From positions 62,001 through 126,000 of the forward strand of contig CAVWCQ010000008.1 of the NCBI GenBank assembly GCA_963753545.1: DNA of 64,000 nucleotides, read 5' to 3'. The position numbers were made by a program, and so were the translations under genes. The DNA is from CAVWCQ01 sp963753545 (GTDB lineage: Bacteria; Chloroflexota; Anaerolineae; Aggregatilineales; Aggregatilineaceae). The notes under the pieces were generated by a model. It saw nothing but the letters and a program-made list of their open reading frames with translations, did not search any database and was not told the origin of the DNA. This document shows, piece by piece, positions 35,606-46,331 of this stretch. Each line of letters begins with the position of its first letter. Position 1 is the first letter of the stretch.

Positions 35606-37828
35606 TTACTCCTCGCGTCGTTGGAACGTAATCTGATCGACCAGGAGCGCTAATTTGCGCGTATCGCCACTTTGTCCGACTTCAGCAGGAACAATCCACC
35701 CGTCATAGGCTAATTCCAGCGTGATAAACTTCCCATCGCCAATCGTCCGGGCATCGACGGCAAACGTCACGGGAACCAATCCCTCTACCGGAATGGTTAT
35801 CGTCTCCTGGGAGGAATCATTCACGGGCAGTGAAGGTACACCATTCACGATCAGGCGCAGTTGGCGCGGCTCCCAAAATGCCTGGGCGACAATGGTCACA
35901 TCATATGCGCCGGGCGGTAGATCGACATAGAGCTTTGCCTGGGGATATTCGCCCGTCCACCGCAAAGCCATACCGCTGATGCTTTCGGACCAGTGCCATC
36001 CCCAGCCGATGTAGCGCACGTCATCCGCTGCGCCGATGTCGATCTGATAGTGTCCTGGTGAAACTTCCGGTGGCTCACGCGGCGGACATCCATCGGGATG
36101 CCAGGCTGTCCGAAACGCGACTGCACCATCTTCTACGGCAAAGGGGCACAGCAGGTCCGGCAGCGAATTAAAATACCCGATAATCTCCTGGTTGGTCGGC
36201 CCATTCATGCCAATCATATCCTGGTGCACGACGATATAGCCTATTGGCCAGTTAAAAATCCGATCACGGAGCTGTTGTTCGACCTCTTCAGGTTCCAGCA
36301 GACGCCGTTGGCCCAACCAGCTCAACAGTGGATCATCGGTCCGCAAATACCAATAATCCTCGAGCGGGGCGCGTGACAGGAATCCATTCACCATCTGTTT
36401 GCCATGCACCATCCCGTTAAATTGAAGCGCGATGGCATCCAGGCTGCCAATCCAATACTCCCCAGTCCCGGCGGCGACAGGGACTTCGATCACCACATAA
36501 TCGCTTTGGTCGCGCCCCATCGTTTCATAAAATGAATAGGGGTGCGGCGGCAGTTGGATCGGCATAGGCCGCCACGCGTGTGTGCTGGACAATATCACAA
36601 GGAGCAGCCCGCCGCAGACAACCGTTTGCCGCCATCGATTCCTGAGCAGCGGTGTCCAGGTAAGGCCGATAAATACCAGCATCATCATGATAAAAACCGG
36701 AGCCAAACGCGCTGGAAAACGAAACAGCTTGCCAGATGCGGCGTACACCCAGCGAAAGGGCCAATTATTGATCGTATGGCCCATCAGGGTCACATTCGCG
36801 CCCAGCGCGACCAGCAAAGGCGGCAGCGCCAGGGCCAGCCAGAACCAGCGCCGATCCCATTGCCGTTGGGCGCGGCGGCGCAGCGGCGTGAGATAAATCG
36901 CCAGGGAGATCAGCAGCAGTGGCAGGACATACGCGCCAACCGTGAATTGTTCTCCATGATCCACATCTACCGCGAAAAAATCGCCGGGGAACGTGAGATG
37001 CGGCGCGGTTTCCACGGACGGGGGCAGGAAGGAACTGCGGTCAGTCTCCGCGAAATGAGATAAGGGGCCAAACTGCCACAGCAGCAGGAACGCCAGACCG
37101 ACCACCAGCGCCCCTAGTCCCGCCAGCCGCAGCCGCAGCCTCCATCCGCGTGCCCTGAAAAGAGTTAACAGTCCATATGGAATCAACAGAAAAGCGGCAA
37201 ATACAAAAAATAGCAGGTCCGTTAGCCCCATCATCCACAATGCGACTGCCTGAAGCAGCGCCCACCCGATCCCCCGCCGCCACTGATGGGCATAATGCGC
37301 TACCCTGGCCCAGAGCAGCAGGTGGACCGGCAGCCAAAACCAGGCCACCAGATCGATCCAACTCCAGTATAGAGCGTGGATCATGAGAGGGGTTGTTTCC
37401 AGTGCAACGCCGCCGATCAGGGCCAACCCATTCGACACGCCTTCGTGCCGCAAAAAGAGATACAGGCTGTAACCTGTCAGGGTCATAGCTAACAGGAAAA
37501 TGAGATAAAAAGCGGGGAGCGTGCCGATCAACGGCTCCGTCAGGGCCCAGATCGGAAACCAGAACGGCGTGAGCGTATGGTACGCCAGATTGACCTGAAA
37601 CGGAAACAGAATAAAGTTCGTCTTATAGACCTGCAAATCTGCATGCGTCAGCGCGTGACGGATCCACCAGTACCCCCAGTGGAAGTAGTAATAATCCGTC
37701 GTGGTGCGCCCAGGAACGTGGGTTCGCGCATGAATCAACGGCCACGCCAGGACCAAAACCGCGATGAGCGCAAAAAACGTGAATAATCCCAGGTGTCTTG
37801 TGAATCGGTGTGACCATATAACCAGCAT
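35606..37828 (-). CDS. Polytopic membrane protein, GT-C-like, paralog 2
   Basis: 740 residues with the same layout as the preceding convergent gene: loop TTDYYYFHWGYWWIRHALTH, then TPFWFPIWALTEPLIGTLPA, ~11 helices, then a soluble tail with IGYIVVHQDMIG and DGCPPREPPEVSPGHYQIDI. Clear divergence from paralog 1 shows an old duplication. Their stops are only about 13 bp apart. A lipid-linked-sugar glycosyltransferase is likely, with low certainty. Confidence 0.7.
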   Translation of the reverse strand: MLVIWSHRFTRHLGLFTFFALIAVLVLAWPLIHARTHVPGRTTTDYYYFHWGYWWIRHALTHADLQVYKTNFILFPFQVNLAYHTLTPFWFPIWALTEPLIGTLPAFYLIFLLAMTLTGYSLYLFLRHEGVSNGLALIGGVALETTPLMIHALYWSWIDLVAWFWLPVHLLLWARVAHYAHQWRRGIGWALLQAVALWMMGLTDLLFFVFAAFLLIPYGLLTLFRARGWRLRLRLAGLGALVVGLAFLLLWQFGPLSHFAETDRSSFLPPSVETAPHLTFPGDFFAVDVDHGEQFTVGAYVLPLLLISLAIYLTPLRRRAQRQWDRRWFWLALALPPLLVALGANVTLMGHTINNWPFRWVYAASGKLFRFPARLAPVFIMMMLVFIGLTWTPLLRNRWRQTVVCGGLLLVILSSTHAWRPMPIQLPPHPYSFYETMGRDQSDYVVIEVPVAAGTGEYWIGSLDAIALQFNGMVHGKQMVNGFLSRAPLEDYWYLRTDDPLLSWLGQRRLLEPEEVEQQLRDRIFNWPIGYIVVHQDMIGMNGPTNQEIIGYFNSLPDLLCPFAVEDGAVAFRTAWHPDGCPPREPPEVSPGHYQIDIGAADDVRYIGWGWHWSESISGMALRWTGEYPQAKLYVDLPPGAYDVTIVAQAFWEPRQLRLIVNGVPSLPVNDSSQETITIPVEGLVPVTFAVDARTIGDGKFITLELAYDGWIVPAEVGQSGDTRKLALLVDQITFQRREE

Positions 37829-37898
37829 TCAAGGAAATAGCCCAGCCCCTGAGTTTATTGGATTACACGGGCGCAGACAAAAATCTGTTGAGGCAACC

Positions 37899-38022
37899 AA
37901 CGCCCACACCCTTCCAACGCTCTCCGAGACGCTGATGGAAGCCGCGCACGGTCTCGAAGGGCACATGATTCAGATGTAAAGTCCCATGAATTCGGCAGGG
38001 GTGCAGTAACCATCTGTACCCC
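37899..38022 (+). pseudogene. Fossil lpdA 3' end with terminator
   Basis: TLSETLMEAAHGLEGHMIQM followed by TAA at 37977-37979 matches the last 20 residues of LpdA with one change. The copied hairpin GGGGTGCAG...CTGTACCCC follows at 37998-38022. The rest of the gene is absent. The sequence is only moderately diverged at silent sites, so the duplication is fairly recent. Confidence 0.85.
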
Positions 38023-38032
38023 ATTTTGTTGT

Positions 38033-38485
38033 CTAGAAGTTATCTTTTCGACAGGAGGAAACGTCTTTACACGGTTGAAAGTCTAGAACGCTTATCTGCC
38101 ATATATCGGAAAAATAGAGGCTTTTTATAAAGTGGTAGCGAGAATCAAAGCTTATGTCACACGGGAAAGTGCTTTCTGCGCAATTGTCTGCTGAAAGGTC
38201 AAATATACCGTTCACTGTGAAACTGTCTTCCTTCAACAGACTTTCAGCCCCTGAACTACTATCAGGCAGTATCTCATAAAATACAGGGGTTCCACGTTTT
38301 ACAATGGCCTTCCAATGTAATTGGGAGCTTACTTGATTTTCTCGGACTTCTACATAATAGACTTCTGGCTCTGATACTTTCCAAAGGAGACGATCTATAC
38401 GGATAACTCCCAATGCTATCAGCAAACAGAGGGCTATCGACAACAGACACACAACAATTCCAAACAGCATCAGATAGCGTTTCAT
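38033..38485 (-). CDS. Membrane-anchored hypothetical protein (150 aa)
   Basis: One N-terminal membrane helix (LMLFGIVVCLLSIALCLLIA) and an outside beta-rich domain with three or four cysteines (DNCAESTFPCDISF; FQPCKDVSSCRKD). Not recognised. Codon use is AT-richer than the flanks. Confidence 0.5.
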   Translation of the reverse strand: MKRYLMLFGIVVCLLSIALCLLIALGVIRIDRLLWKVSEPEVYYVEVRENQVSSQLHWKAIVKRGTPVFYEILPDSSSGAESLLKEDSFTVNGIFDLSADNCAESTFPCDISFDSRYHFIKSLYFSDIWQISVLDFQPCKDVSSCRKDNF

Positions 38486-38570
38486 GTGACTAATAAGTGT
38501 CCAAAGTACGAGTAAATGAGTAAAAAACGATTTCGGTTGAGTTGACCTTCACCTTCAGATTTAGACACAA

Positions 38571-38650
38571 ACCTCTGCTGAAAATTAGTTGATCACTTCT
38601 ACGAGAAGCGACCCTGCTTAACCCCCCTTTTTTCGGTTTCACGACTAACC
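38571..38650 (-). repeat. Dispersed repeat family 3, copy 1
   Basis: On the minus strand GGTTAGTCGTGAAACCGAAA, a G tract, about 30 variable bases, then GAAGTGATCAACTAATTTT. It matches 56137-56205. Next to it (38709-38785) is a diverged family 2 element with a GGCTGAGCAC...GTGCTCAGC hairpin and CTCTCCCACTGCGTGGAG. Confidence 0.8.
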
Positions 38651-38899
38651 ATGCTCTAACTGTCTGCCTACTTCGGAAATCGCCCCATTTTTTTTGGGGG
38701 GGGGTATTACAGGCCTCTTTCCTGGCTGAGCACAAAAGCGGTGCTCAGCTTCCTCTCCCACTGCGTGGAGAAAGGGACTACGTTCAGTATAGCACGAATG
38801 TTCCGAGAAAAATAACCCGTTAAGGTTGAACTTTTGGACCAAGTTGAGGGGAAAAAAGCGGATAACATGGATTATTTTGCGCTGCGATGCAACGATTGG

Positions 38900-38947
38900 T
38901 TGACAGGCATCATCAATGGTGTTAATATTGATTATCATGCTAATGAT
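38900..38947 (+). promoter_or_regulatory. MarR-gene promoter with inverted repeat
   Basis: TTGACA (38900-38905), a 17-base spacer and TAATAT (38923-38928). The inverted repeat ATCAT-GCTA-ATGAT (38934-38947) lies over the predicted start of transcription, as expected for an autorepressed MarR gene. Confidence 0.6.
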
Positions 38948-38964
38948 TAGAAAGCAAACGAATA

Positions 38965-39399
38965 ATGATGGATCGCGTTAATCTAGACGACTGGCAGCTT
39001 TTGGCGCACGTCAGCCAAATCTTTCGCAGCGTGTCTGATACGTTCACCGATCACGTCGATATCCCGCGTGGACAGGCGACCGTGCTGTGTACGGTTGCCA
39101 GGCAGGATGGTTTGACGCAATCAGAAATTGCGGAGCGGCTTTCCGTGCAGGGGGCAACCGTGACCAATATGCTGCAACGGTTAGAGGAGGCTGGGCTGGT
39201 GGTCCGCCGCCGCGACCAGGAAGATAACCGTCTGGTGCGAGTCTATCTGACAAAAGCAGGGCTTGAGAAAGAGCGTTCGATCAATGCGCAGTTTGCGGCG
39301 ATGCAGGAACTGATCTTCAAAGGCATCAGCGAAGAGGATCGGGTTATCCTGCGGCAGCAGTTACAGCAGATCATCGAGAATATCAGCGAGAAAGAGTGA
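38965..39399 (+). CDS. MarR-family repressor
   Basis: 144 residues. Winged helix LTQSEIAERLSVQGATVTNM with LEEAGLVVRRRDQEDNRLVR wing (Asp-x-Arg core kept), flanked by dimer helices. It is followed by a quinone reductase-like gene and a ring-cleavage dioxygenase-like gene, so it may sense quinones or phenols (inference). No cysteine outside CTVARQ; that Cys (~residue 39) could be a redox sensor. Confidence 0.88.
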   Translation: MMDRVNLDDWQLLAHVSQIFRSVSDTFTDHVDIPRGQATVLCTVARQDGLTQSEIAERLSVQGATVTNMLQRLEEAGLVVRRRDQEDNRLVRVYLTKAGLEKERSINAQFAAMQELIFKGISEEDRVILRQQLQQIIENISEKE

Positions 39400-39531
39400 A
39401 ATTTTTTGCCCATTTCGTTAGCAACCTAATGGTTTGCGTATGAATGATATGGGTCGTAAGGGATTCTTAAAAGGCTCTTTTGGAAAGAACAGGGCAACCT
39501 GAACGAATACTAAAAAGGAAAGGAACAGACC

Positions 39532-40447
39532 ATGAAAGCAGTACGGGTTAATGAATGGGGACAGCCTGTGCAGATCGAGGATTTGCCAAAGCCATCTCCA
39601 GCGAATGATGAAGTACTGGTGCGGGTTCATGCCGCTGGTGTAAACCCGGTGGATGGGGCAATTGCCGCTGGCTATATGAAGTCGATGTTTTCTGCCCCGC
39701 TCACTATAGGCGCGGATTATGCGGGGGATGTGGTCGCCGTTGGTGCGGATGTCCAGCATGTGAAACCAGGCGATGCCGTTTATGGCTTCAGTCCCACCTA
39801 TGGCACATTCGCGGAGTTTGCGGCGGTCAAGGGATCAGGCACAGCGCGCAAGCCGCAATCGCTTGATTATACGCAGGCTGCCGCCGTTCCGTTGGCGGGT
39901 TTGAGCGCCTGGCAAATGCTGTATAACTTCGCCCACTTGCAACGCGGCGAACGGATCCTCATTCTTGGGGCAAGCGGTGGTATTGGTAGTTTCGCCGTTC
40001 AACTGGCGAAAAACACGGGCGCGACTGTGATCGGCCTATGATAGGGGGGGCAAGGAGGCGTTTGTCAAACAGCTTGGCGCAGATGAATTTATCAACGCGG
40101 ACAGCCAACGTTTTGAGGATGCTGGTGGGAAGCGTTGATGTTGTCCTGGACCTGATCGGGGGCGAATTTGTGGAGCGCTCCTTCAACGTCCTCAAGCCGG
40201 GGGGGCGTTTTGTGACCGCCGCTGCCATGCTGTCGCCGGATGCCGGAAAAGATCGGGGCATTGTGGCCATGGGGACATTCACGCAGCCGATCGGTTGAGG
40301 AACTTGAGCAAACTGGCGGAACTGATCGACGCAGGCAAGCTCAAGGTGTTCGTCAATCACACCTTCCCGATGGATGAAGCCCAGACCGCGCTGACCTATA
40401 AGCCCCAGGATGGAACGCGGGGCAAAGTCGTTATCACGGTCAGTTAA
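39532..40447 (+). CDS. Quinone oxidoreductase-like MDR protein, frameshifted
   Basis: Zinc-free medium-chain reductase: MKAVRVNEWGQPVQIEDLPK, AAGVNPVDGAIAAGY, cofactor motif ILGASGGIGSFAVQLAKNTG, and LKPGGRFVTAAAM. It lacks the zinc-binding Cys/His of alcohol dehydrogenases, as expected for NADPH:quinone reductases. Breaks near 40040 (a seven-G run), 40128 and 40297 must be corrected to reach the true stop at 40445-40447 after GKVVITVS. Read as about 305 residues once repaired. Confidence 0.82.
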
Positions 40448-40477
40448 GCGGTTTAGCGATTGGAGCGAAACAACGAA

Positions 40478-41413
40478 ATGTCTCTCAGTACACGCTTATC
40501 AGACGCAAAAGTCTATACGATTCCTACAACGACGCGCCTGGGAACCGTCCATCTGACGGTCGCCAACCTGGATCGCCAGATCCCGTTTTATACACAGGTG
40601 CTTGGCTTTCGGCTGCACTGGCGGGAAGGGTCCGAGGCGGCGCTTGGCACGGAAGCAGAAGTGCTGCTGCGCCTGACCGAAAATCCAGCGGCTCGCCGGG
40701 TGCAGCAGACCACCGGGATGTACCATTTTGCTATCCTGTATCCCAGCCGCAAAGAACTGGCCCGCGCGATGGCACGGCTTTTCGCGCTGCGCTATCCGAA
40801 CTCGCCCACTGATCACGGGATTTCCAAAACGACCTATCTGGATGATCCCGAAGGCAACAACATCGAGTTGTATGTTCGCTCATTGGAAGATGCGACATTC
40901 GAGGTCGAGAACGGGCAGTTCGTGGTCCGTTACGCGGATGGCCGGGTCGGAAGCGGACGCGATCCTCTTGATGTGGAAGCGCTCTTTCGCGAGTTAGACG
41001 ACAGTGACCGGCTTGATCTGCCGCTGCCGGAGGGCACGCGGATCGGGCATGTGCATCTATATGCGTCGGGACTCAACTCCTCGATGGCCTTCTATGCGCG
41101 TGTCCTCGGTTTTCAAGAGGGGCCGATGGCGGCGGGCTGGCGGATGGGCGAGGTGGGGCTAGACGACCAGCAGCCGCATGTCATTGCGTTTAATACCTGG
41201 AAGGGGAACGGTATTCCACCTGCTCCGGCTGATGCGCTCGGCATGCGCTATTTTACCATCGTGCTGCCCAACGCTGATGAGCACCAGCGGTTGGTCGAGC
41301 ACGTTCAGACGGCGGGATTGCCGATCGAGGAAACAGCAGAGGGAATCCTGGTGCGGGATCCATCGGGGATCAGCGTGATCCTGACTGATCACATGCCGCC
41401 GATTACAGGGTGA
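40478..41413 (+). CDS. Two-domain VOC protein, CatE-like catechol 2,3-dioxygenase
   Basis: 311 residues. Tandem VOC modules: LGTVHLTVANLDRQIPFYTQ...EGNNIELYVRS and IGHVHLYASGLNSSMAFYAR...DPSGISVILTDH. His in each and a Glu in the first fit a metal site. Length and order match B. subtilis CatE-type extradiol dioxygenases. ATG at 40478 with TTGGAGCG upstream. It follows the quinone reductase by 30 bp. Confidence 0.82.
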   Translation: MSLSTRLSDAKVYTIPTTTRLGTVHLTVANLDRQIPFYTQVLGFRLHWREGSEAALGTEAEVLLRLTENPAARRVQQTTGMYHFAILYPSRKELARAMARLFALRYPNSPTDHGISKTTYLDDPEGNNIELYVRSLEDATFEVENGQFVVRYADGRVGSGRDPLDVEALFRELDDSDRLDLPLPEGTRIGHVHLYASGLNSSMAFYARVLGFQEGPMAAGWRMGEVGLDDQQPHVIAFNTWKGNGIPPAPADALGMRYFTIVLPNADEHQRLVEHVQTAGLPIEETAEGILVRDPSGISVILTDHMPPITG

Positions 41414-41421
41414 GACTAGTG

Positions 41422-41445
41422 GGGGCGGGTTAACTAACCCGCCCC
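41422..41445. terminator. Bidirectional terminator between convergent genes
   Basis: Perfect 11-bp inverted repeat GGGGCGGGTTA-AC-TAACCCGCCCC, T/A-rich on the right (ACAAAAACTAC). Related GGGCGGGTTA motifs recur at 55940 and 61565. Confidence 0.7.
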
Positions 41446-41461
41446 TACAAAAACTACAGCG

Positions 41462-43367
41462 TTACTGCCTTACGTTCAGCGTCAGCACGTATTCGCCGCG
41501 ACCGCCGAAACGCCCCGCCCGGATGGTATAGATGCCGTCCGCAGGCAGATCGAATTCCAGCAGCGGATCCCGTTCGCCCATCGTTTCAGGACGATTCGTC
41601 CCGGCGTCGTCGTTGACCGCGATTTCGCGATCATCCTGCGTCCGTAAACTGATCGTCGGATCGAGCAGGCCCGCGCCGCTGGCATCCACCATCGTGATGA
41701 TCACATGCTCACCTGCCCGCCCGTTAAACGTCCAGTCGTGCGTCGGGTAGCGGTTGTTGAGCGCCCCGTAGACCATCGCGCCGTATTCAATCAGGCCGCC
41801 ACCCTGCGACGGATCGGAGGCTGGAATGCTGGCTCCATTGGCTCGCTGCCTGTGGATTCGTCTCGCTGCCCAGTGGCATCGTGCCATCCCCGGTGAACGA
41901 GAATGCCTGCACCTGCGTGTAATGCGTGTCCGGATTGGTTTCCGTCCAATAATTCGTGCCATCCGGGGCGACGACCATCCCCGCCGGGCGTAAATATTCG
42001 CCGGGTAGGAAGGCGCCGCCGCGCGTGCTGTCAAAGGGCATGCCGAACACGTCCAGCAGCGCGCCCGTTACGCTGACTTCGATCAGCCCAAACCCGTCCA
42101 GGCCCGGCGCGGGCAGGGCGATAATCACGTTATCGTCTCGCGTGATTGTGATATCAACAGGTGTCAGCGAACTGAGCAGTTCTTCCGCCAGATTGAGCAC
42201 CAGCGGCTGCCCGTTGGCGTCGAGCACGTTCAGGAAGCCAGTCGCGCCGACAAGATAGAGTGCCCCGGTTTTCTGGTTGATATCCATATGGATGCCCGAC
42301 AGGGCGGGATTGATGGCGCTCAGATCAATGGTTTGCTTCAGGTTGCCAAAATTATCGAAGTGATAAAGGCGGTTGCTGATACCTTCGCTGTGCCCCTCTG
42401 AGATCGTCCACACGTCGCCGTTCGGAGCAATAGCAATCGTGATCGGCATGCCGGGCGCAAATTCGCCGTCAGCGTTGCCGCGCGCGCCCCAGCTCCAATT
42501 CCAGTTTCCGGCGCGATCAATGACCATCACGGCATTATCGTTATCCGCAATATTGGCGGCATATAGTTTCGTGTCGGGGCCAATGGCGAGATCAACCAGA
42601 TTGCAGTCAATCCAGGGGCCCATGTAGCTGATCCGTTCCCCGGTGGTCATATCGATAGCCAGCAGTCCGCCGCTCCCGACAGCCATATACATCACGCCGA
42701 ACATATCGTAGGTGATGCCGCCCGCCGAGACGATCCGCCCGCTGTCGGGAGGGAGTTCCTGGTACTGCCAGAAGACGCCGCCATCGTTGGAGATGACGCG
42801 CTCCAGCACATTCTCGCCGTGTTGGGGCAGGGTGAAAACGAGCGACTGCGCCAGTGTATCAAACTGCGCCGCCGCGCCGCCGTCCCAAACCGCGCTGGGA
42901 GCCAATGCGCGCACGACAGCGACCCGTCCCCCGGCAATCGCCAGCAGCGCGATCCGAGTGGTCAGCCCTTCATCGCTCAAAACAACCGTCGCCTGATAGC
43001 CGCTGCCGCCGCCCAGTTGGACAGGTTCGGGCGTGGGGGCAGTTACGCCGCTCGGAATCAGGTGGGTGAGCAGGTTGGGAAGTTCGGCGGCATCGGTGAT
43101 CCCCAGTTCGTTAAACGAACCGATCACAATCCGCACCGCCAATCCTGCCGGGACGCCGCCGCCCTGGATCGTCGCCAGGTCGCCAGTCGCCGCTGCTGCC
43201 AGTTGTCCATTACCATCGGCAACTTCCCACCCGGCAGGCAGATCAAACGCCACGCCGAGCACCGGATTCTCATAATGCCCGCTGTCTTGCGCCGAGGCAG
43301 TCAAAGGGTGCAGGGCAGCAATCAGGGCCAGGATCAAGGCGCAGATAAGGAATAGGGAACGTTTCAT
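41462..43367 (-). CDS. Exported NHL-like beta-propeller protein with PPC domain, frameshifted
   Basis: Signal peptide LFLICALILALIAALHPLTA(SAQ). Residues ~30-175 are a PsbP/lipoprotein-like domain, and ~185-490 are a six-bladed propeller (IAIAPNGDVWTISEGHSEGI; MVVAPDGTNYWTETNPDTHY). The C-terminal ~110 residues are a pre-peptidase C-terminal (PPC) jelly roll (DWTFNGRAGEHVIITMVDAS; YTIRAGRFGGRGEYVLTLNV). One base shift near 41830 (ETNPQAA to NGASIP) breaks it. Likely a cell-surface or secreted binding protein. Confidence 0.75.
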
Positions 43368-43564
43368 AAAAGGACCTCCGACCAGAGTGGATTAAACTGA
43401 CGACATTGTACCGCGAGTTTTTCCGCGCGTCGCACCTTCGGCGGGATACCGATGGGAAAACGTGGCAAACTATAAATTTTTCGTGAATCCCTTGTCTAAA
43501 AATTAATACAATATTGACTTTATATTGACAAAAACGTAATATTGGCAAAATAAGGAGACACTCT

Positions 43565-45891
43565 ATGCGTAATAGTTTACGAGGTCAAATCACTTTTATC
43601 CTGGTAGCGTTGGCGGCTGCGCCATTATTGTTGGTCGGTCTACTTCTGACTTTACGGAGCTTTAATACTCAAGAACAACAGGCACTTGACCTTGAGCATG
43701 AGACTGCCCTCCGTGTTTCGGTTGAAATAAACAAATTCATCGAGGGGCATCACGATGAACTGAGTTCTGGTGACTGATGTTCAGAGTTTGCAGAGTATGG
43801 ATCGTGAGACTCGAGACTCAAATCTTATCCCAGATCCTCGCCTATCAGCGTGACTATAGCGGATTAACGCTGCTTGATCGTCAGGGACAAGAAGTGATAC
43901 GTCTCTCGCGGAGTAAAGTGTTTTTTGAATCGGAACTCGTGAACCGGTCAAGTATGAATGAGTTTATCATTCCTTCGACCAACCGAGAGACGTATTTCAG
44001 CCCTGTAGAAATCGATCAGCCGACTGGTGAGCCACTCATGACAATGGCGCTGCCATTAATTAATCTTTCGACTGATACTGTAGATTATGTACTTGTCGCC
44101 GAGTTTCGATTTAAACCAATCTGGGACTTGCTTGGGGCGAGTACTCTGCGTGAGGGAGAAAATGTTTTTGTCGTAGACCAACAAAACCGTGTGGTTGCTG
44201 AACAGAACCCTTCGGTGGTGCTGAAGCAAACCCAGTTTACAATACCCCAAAAAGACGGTCCCTATACAGGCTCAAACGGCAACGAAGTCATTCTGGCCTT
44301 TACATCCCTCAACTTTGGTCAACAAAAGTTCTATGTAGTTGCGGAGCAAACTCGATCCGTAGCACTCAAAGCGGCCTATGATCTGCGGAACACCATTGCG
44401 GTTGCTTTGTTGAGCGTGATTACCCTTACGATTATGATCGGCCTCTTTGCGGTGCGGCAAATTGTTCGACCCATTCAGCGCCTGTCTGATACGGCACAGG
44501 CCATTGAGGGCGGTGATTTGTCTCGCCGAATCGGTATGCAGAAACGCCGCGATGAAATCGGGCGGTTAGCAAAAGCATTCGACAGCATGACCGATCAGTT
44601 AAGGCAAACATTAGCCGGACTTGAAGAGCGCGTCGCTGCACGAACTCGCGACCTGCAAACGGCGGCAAGCGTATCAAAGCAAATTACCACCGTACTTGAA
44701 ATTGATGATCTGTTGCAGGAAGTAACCACACTTACTGCCCGCAGTTTTGAATTGTATGCCTGCCATATATTCCGGTGGCATGAAGAAACGAACCTGCTTT
44801 CGATGGCGGCGGGATCTGCTTCGACAGGACAAATGATCAGCAAAGAAACGATTGGTGACGTTTCCATTGATGCCACACCAAGTTTGATTGCTCGGGCAAC
44901 TCGCACCCGGCAGATCGTGGTTGTCAACGATGTTTCTCAGGAAAACGATTTTTTGTTCCTTCCAGCGCTGCCACTTACCCAGTCTGAACTGGTGCTTCCG
45001 ATCGTGCTGGGGGATCGATTGCTTGGTGTTTTCGACATTCAATCCCAACAGATAAACCGTTTCGGCCCCGACGACATACGCGTTTTGCAGTCGCTCGCAG
45101 AACAAGTAGCGATTGCCATACGAAACGCTGAACTGTTTGCCCAGGCTCAAAGTGCCCGTGAAGAAGCCGAACAAGCGAACAAGGTTAAATCACAGTTTTT
45201 GGCTACGATGTCTCACGAATTGCGAACACCACTCAATGCGATTTTGAATTTCTCTCAGTTTATCTCATCGGGAATGGTAGGATCTGTTAACGAAGAACAG
45301 CGCGAACTGACTGAAAAAATCGCTTCCAGTGGCAAGCATCTCCTGGCCTTGATTAATGATGTGCTGGATATCTCCAAAATCGAAGCCGGTGCCTTCAAAC
45401 TTTTCGTGGAAGAGAATGTGAATCTGCGCCAGGAATTCGACATGGTATCGGATACGGCCAGAAGTCTCCTTGGCGGCAAACCAATCGAATTGGTCATTGA
45501 AGCAGATGAGTCCATTCCATTAATCGTTGGAGACAAGCGTCGCATTCGCCAGATTATGCTCAATCTTGTTTCGAATGCCTGCAAATTTACCGAAAAAGGT
45601 CATGTAAGGCTGCGTCTATCTCAGCGCGATCACGAAATCGTGTTTGCTGTGGAAGACTCTGGACCTGGAATTGCGGCGGCGGACCAAGAGTTGATTTTTG
45701 AGACATTTCGTCAAGGCACTAGCGGTCTTGCTCAAGGCGGGACCGGGCTGGGCCTGCCCATTTCGAGGAGACTGGTAGCCGCCCACGGTGGGCAATTGTG
45801 GGTGGAAAGTACGGTAGGGAAGGGATCCGAATTTTATGTCAGCCTTCCCATACATTCTGAAGAATTAACTAGAATGGTCATTGCATTGTAA
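43565..45891 (+). CDS. Sensor histidine kinase (dCache-like, HAMP, GAF), frameshifted
   Basis: Order: membrane helix (ITFILVALAAAPLLLVGLLL), extracytoplasmic PAS/Cache-type sensor to ~residue 280, second helix, HAMP (RPIQRLSDTAQAIEGGDLSR), GAF (~380-530), H-box MSHELRTPLNAILNFSQF, N-box LVSNACKF, G boxes DSGPGIAAAD and GGTGLGLPISRR. Two shifts near 43770 and 43812 split the first 70 residues from the rest. It ends 9 bases before the first of three receiver genes. Confidence 0.88.
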
Positions 45892-45900
45892 AGGTATCCC

Positions 45901-46308
45901 ATGTCAGATACACCGGTCCTCCTTTATGTAGAAGACGATCCGTTAAGCCGTCAGGTGATGGAAATGTTTGTCAAACGCGGATTAAGATTTGAACACCTCA
46001 CTATTTTTGAGGACAGTTCAAATTTTCAAGCGCGACTGGAGAGTTTATCACCTCAACCAGACATCATTTTCCTGGATATTCATATGAAACCATATGATGG
46101 GTTTGAGGTATTAAGTATTATTCGTGGCTGTGCAGCCTACTGCTATACACCCGTTATTGCAATCACGGCCAGCGTTATGAATGAGGAAATCGTTCTGTTA
46201 CAGCAAAATGGTTTCGATGGAGCGCTTTCTAAACCGATTGATCAGACATTTTTCCATGAATTCATCCGCCGGATTTTGAAAGGCGAAAAGGTCTGGCACA
46301 TCGCTTAG
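45901..46308 (+). CDS. Single-domain response regulator 1
   Basis: 135 residues. Receiver fold with acidic pair VEDDP, phospho-acceptor Asp in IIFLDIHMKPYDGFEVL, Thr in ITASVM and Lys in ALSKPID. It has no output domain. The C terminus GEKVWHIA matches the tails of the next two receivers, so the three are paralogs. Probably phosphorylated by the kinase just upstream. Confidence 0.9.
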   Translation: MSDTPVLLYVEDDPLSRQVMEMFVKRGLRFEHLTIFEDSSNFQARLESLSPQPDIIFLDIHMKPYDGFEVLSIIRGCAAYCYTPVIAITASVMNEEIVLLQQNGFDGALSKPIDQTFFHEFIRRILKGEKVWHIA

Positions 46309-46331
46309 GATTCTTACAATTTAGGGGAAAT

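Noticed and set aside
42819..43355. Long plus-strand frame opposite the NHL protein and similar antisense frames
   Set aside because: High-GC shadow frames with biased Arg/Pro/Ser content and no start signals; the minus-strand genes have clear domains.
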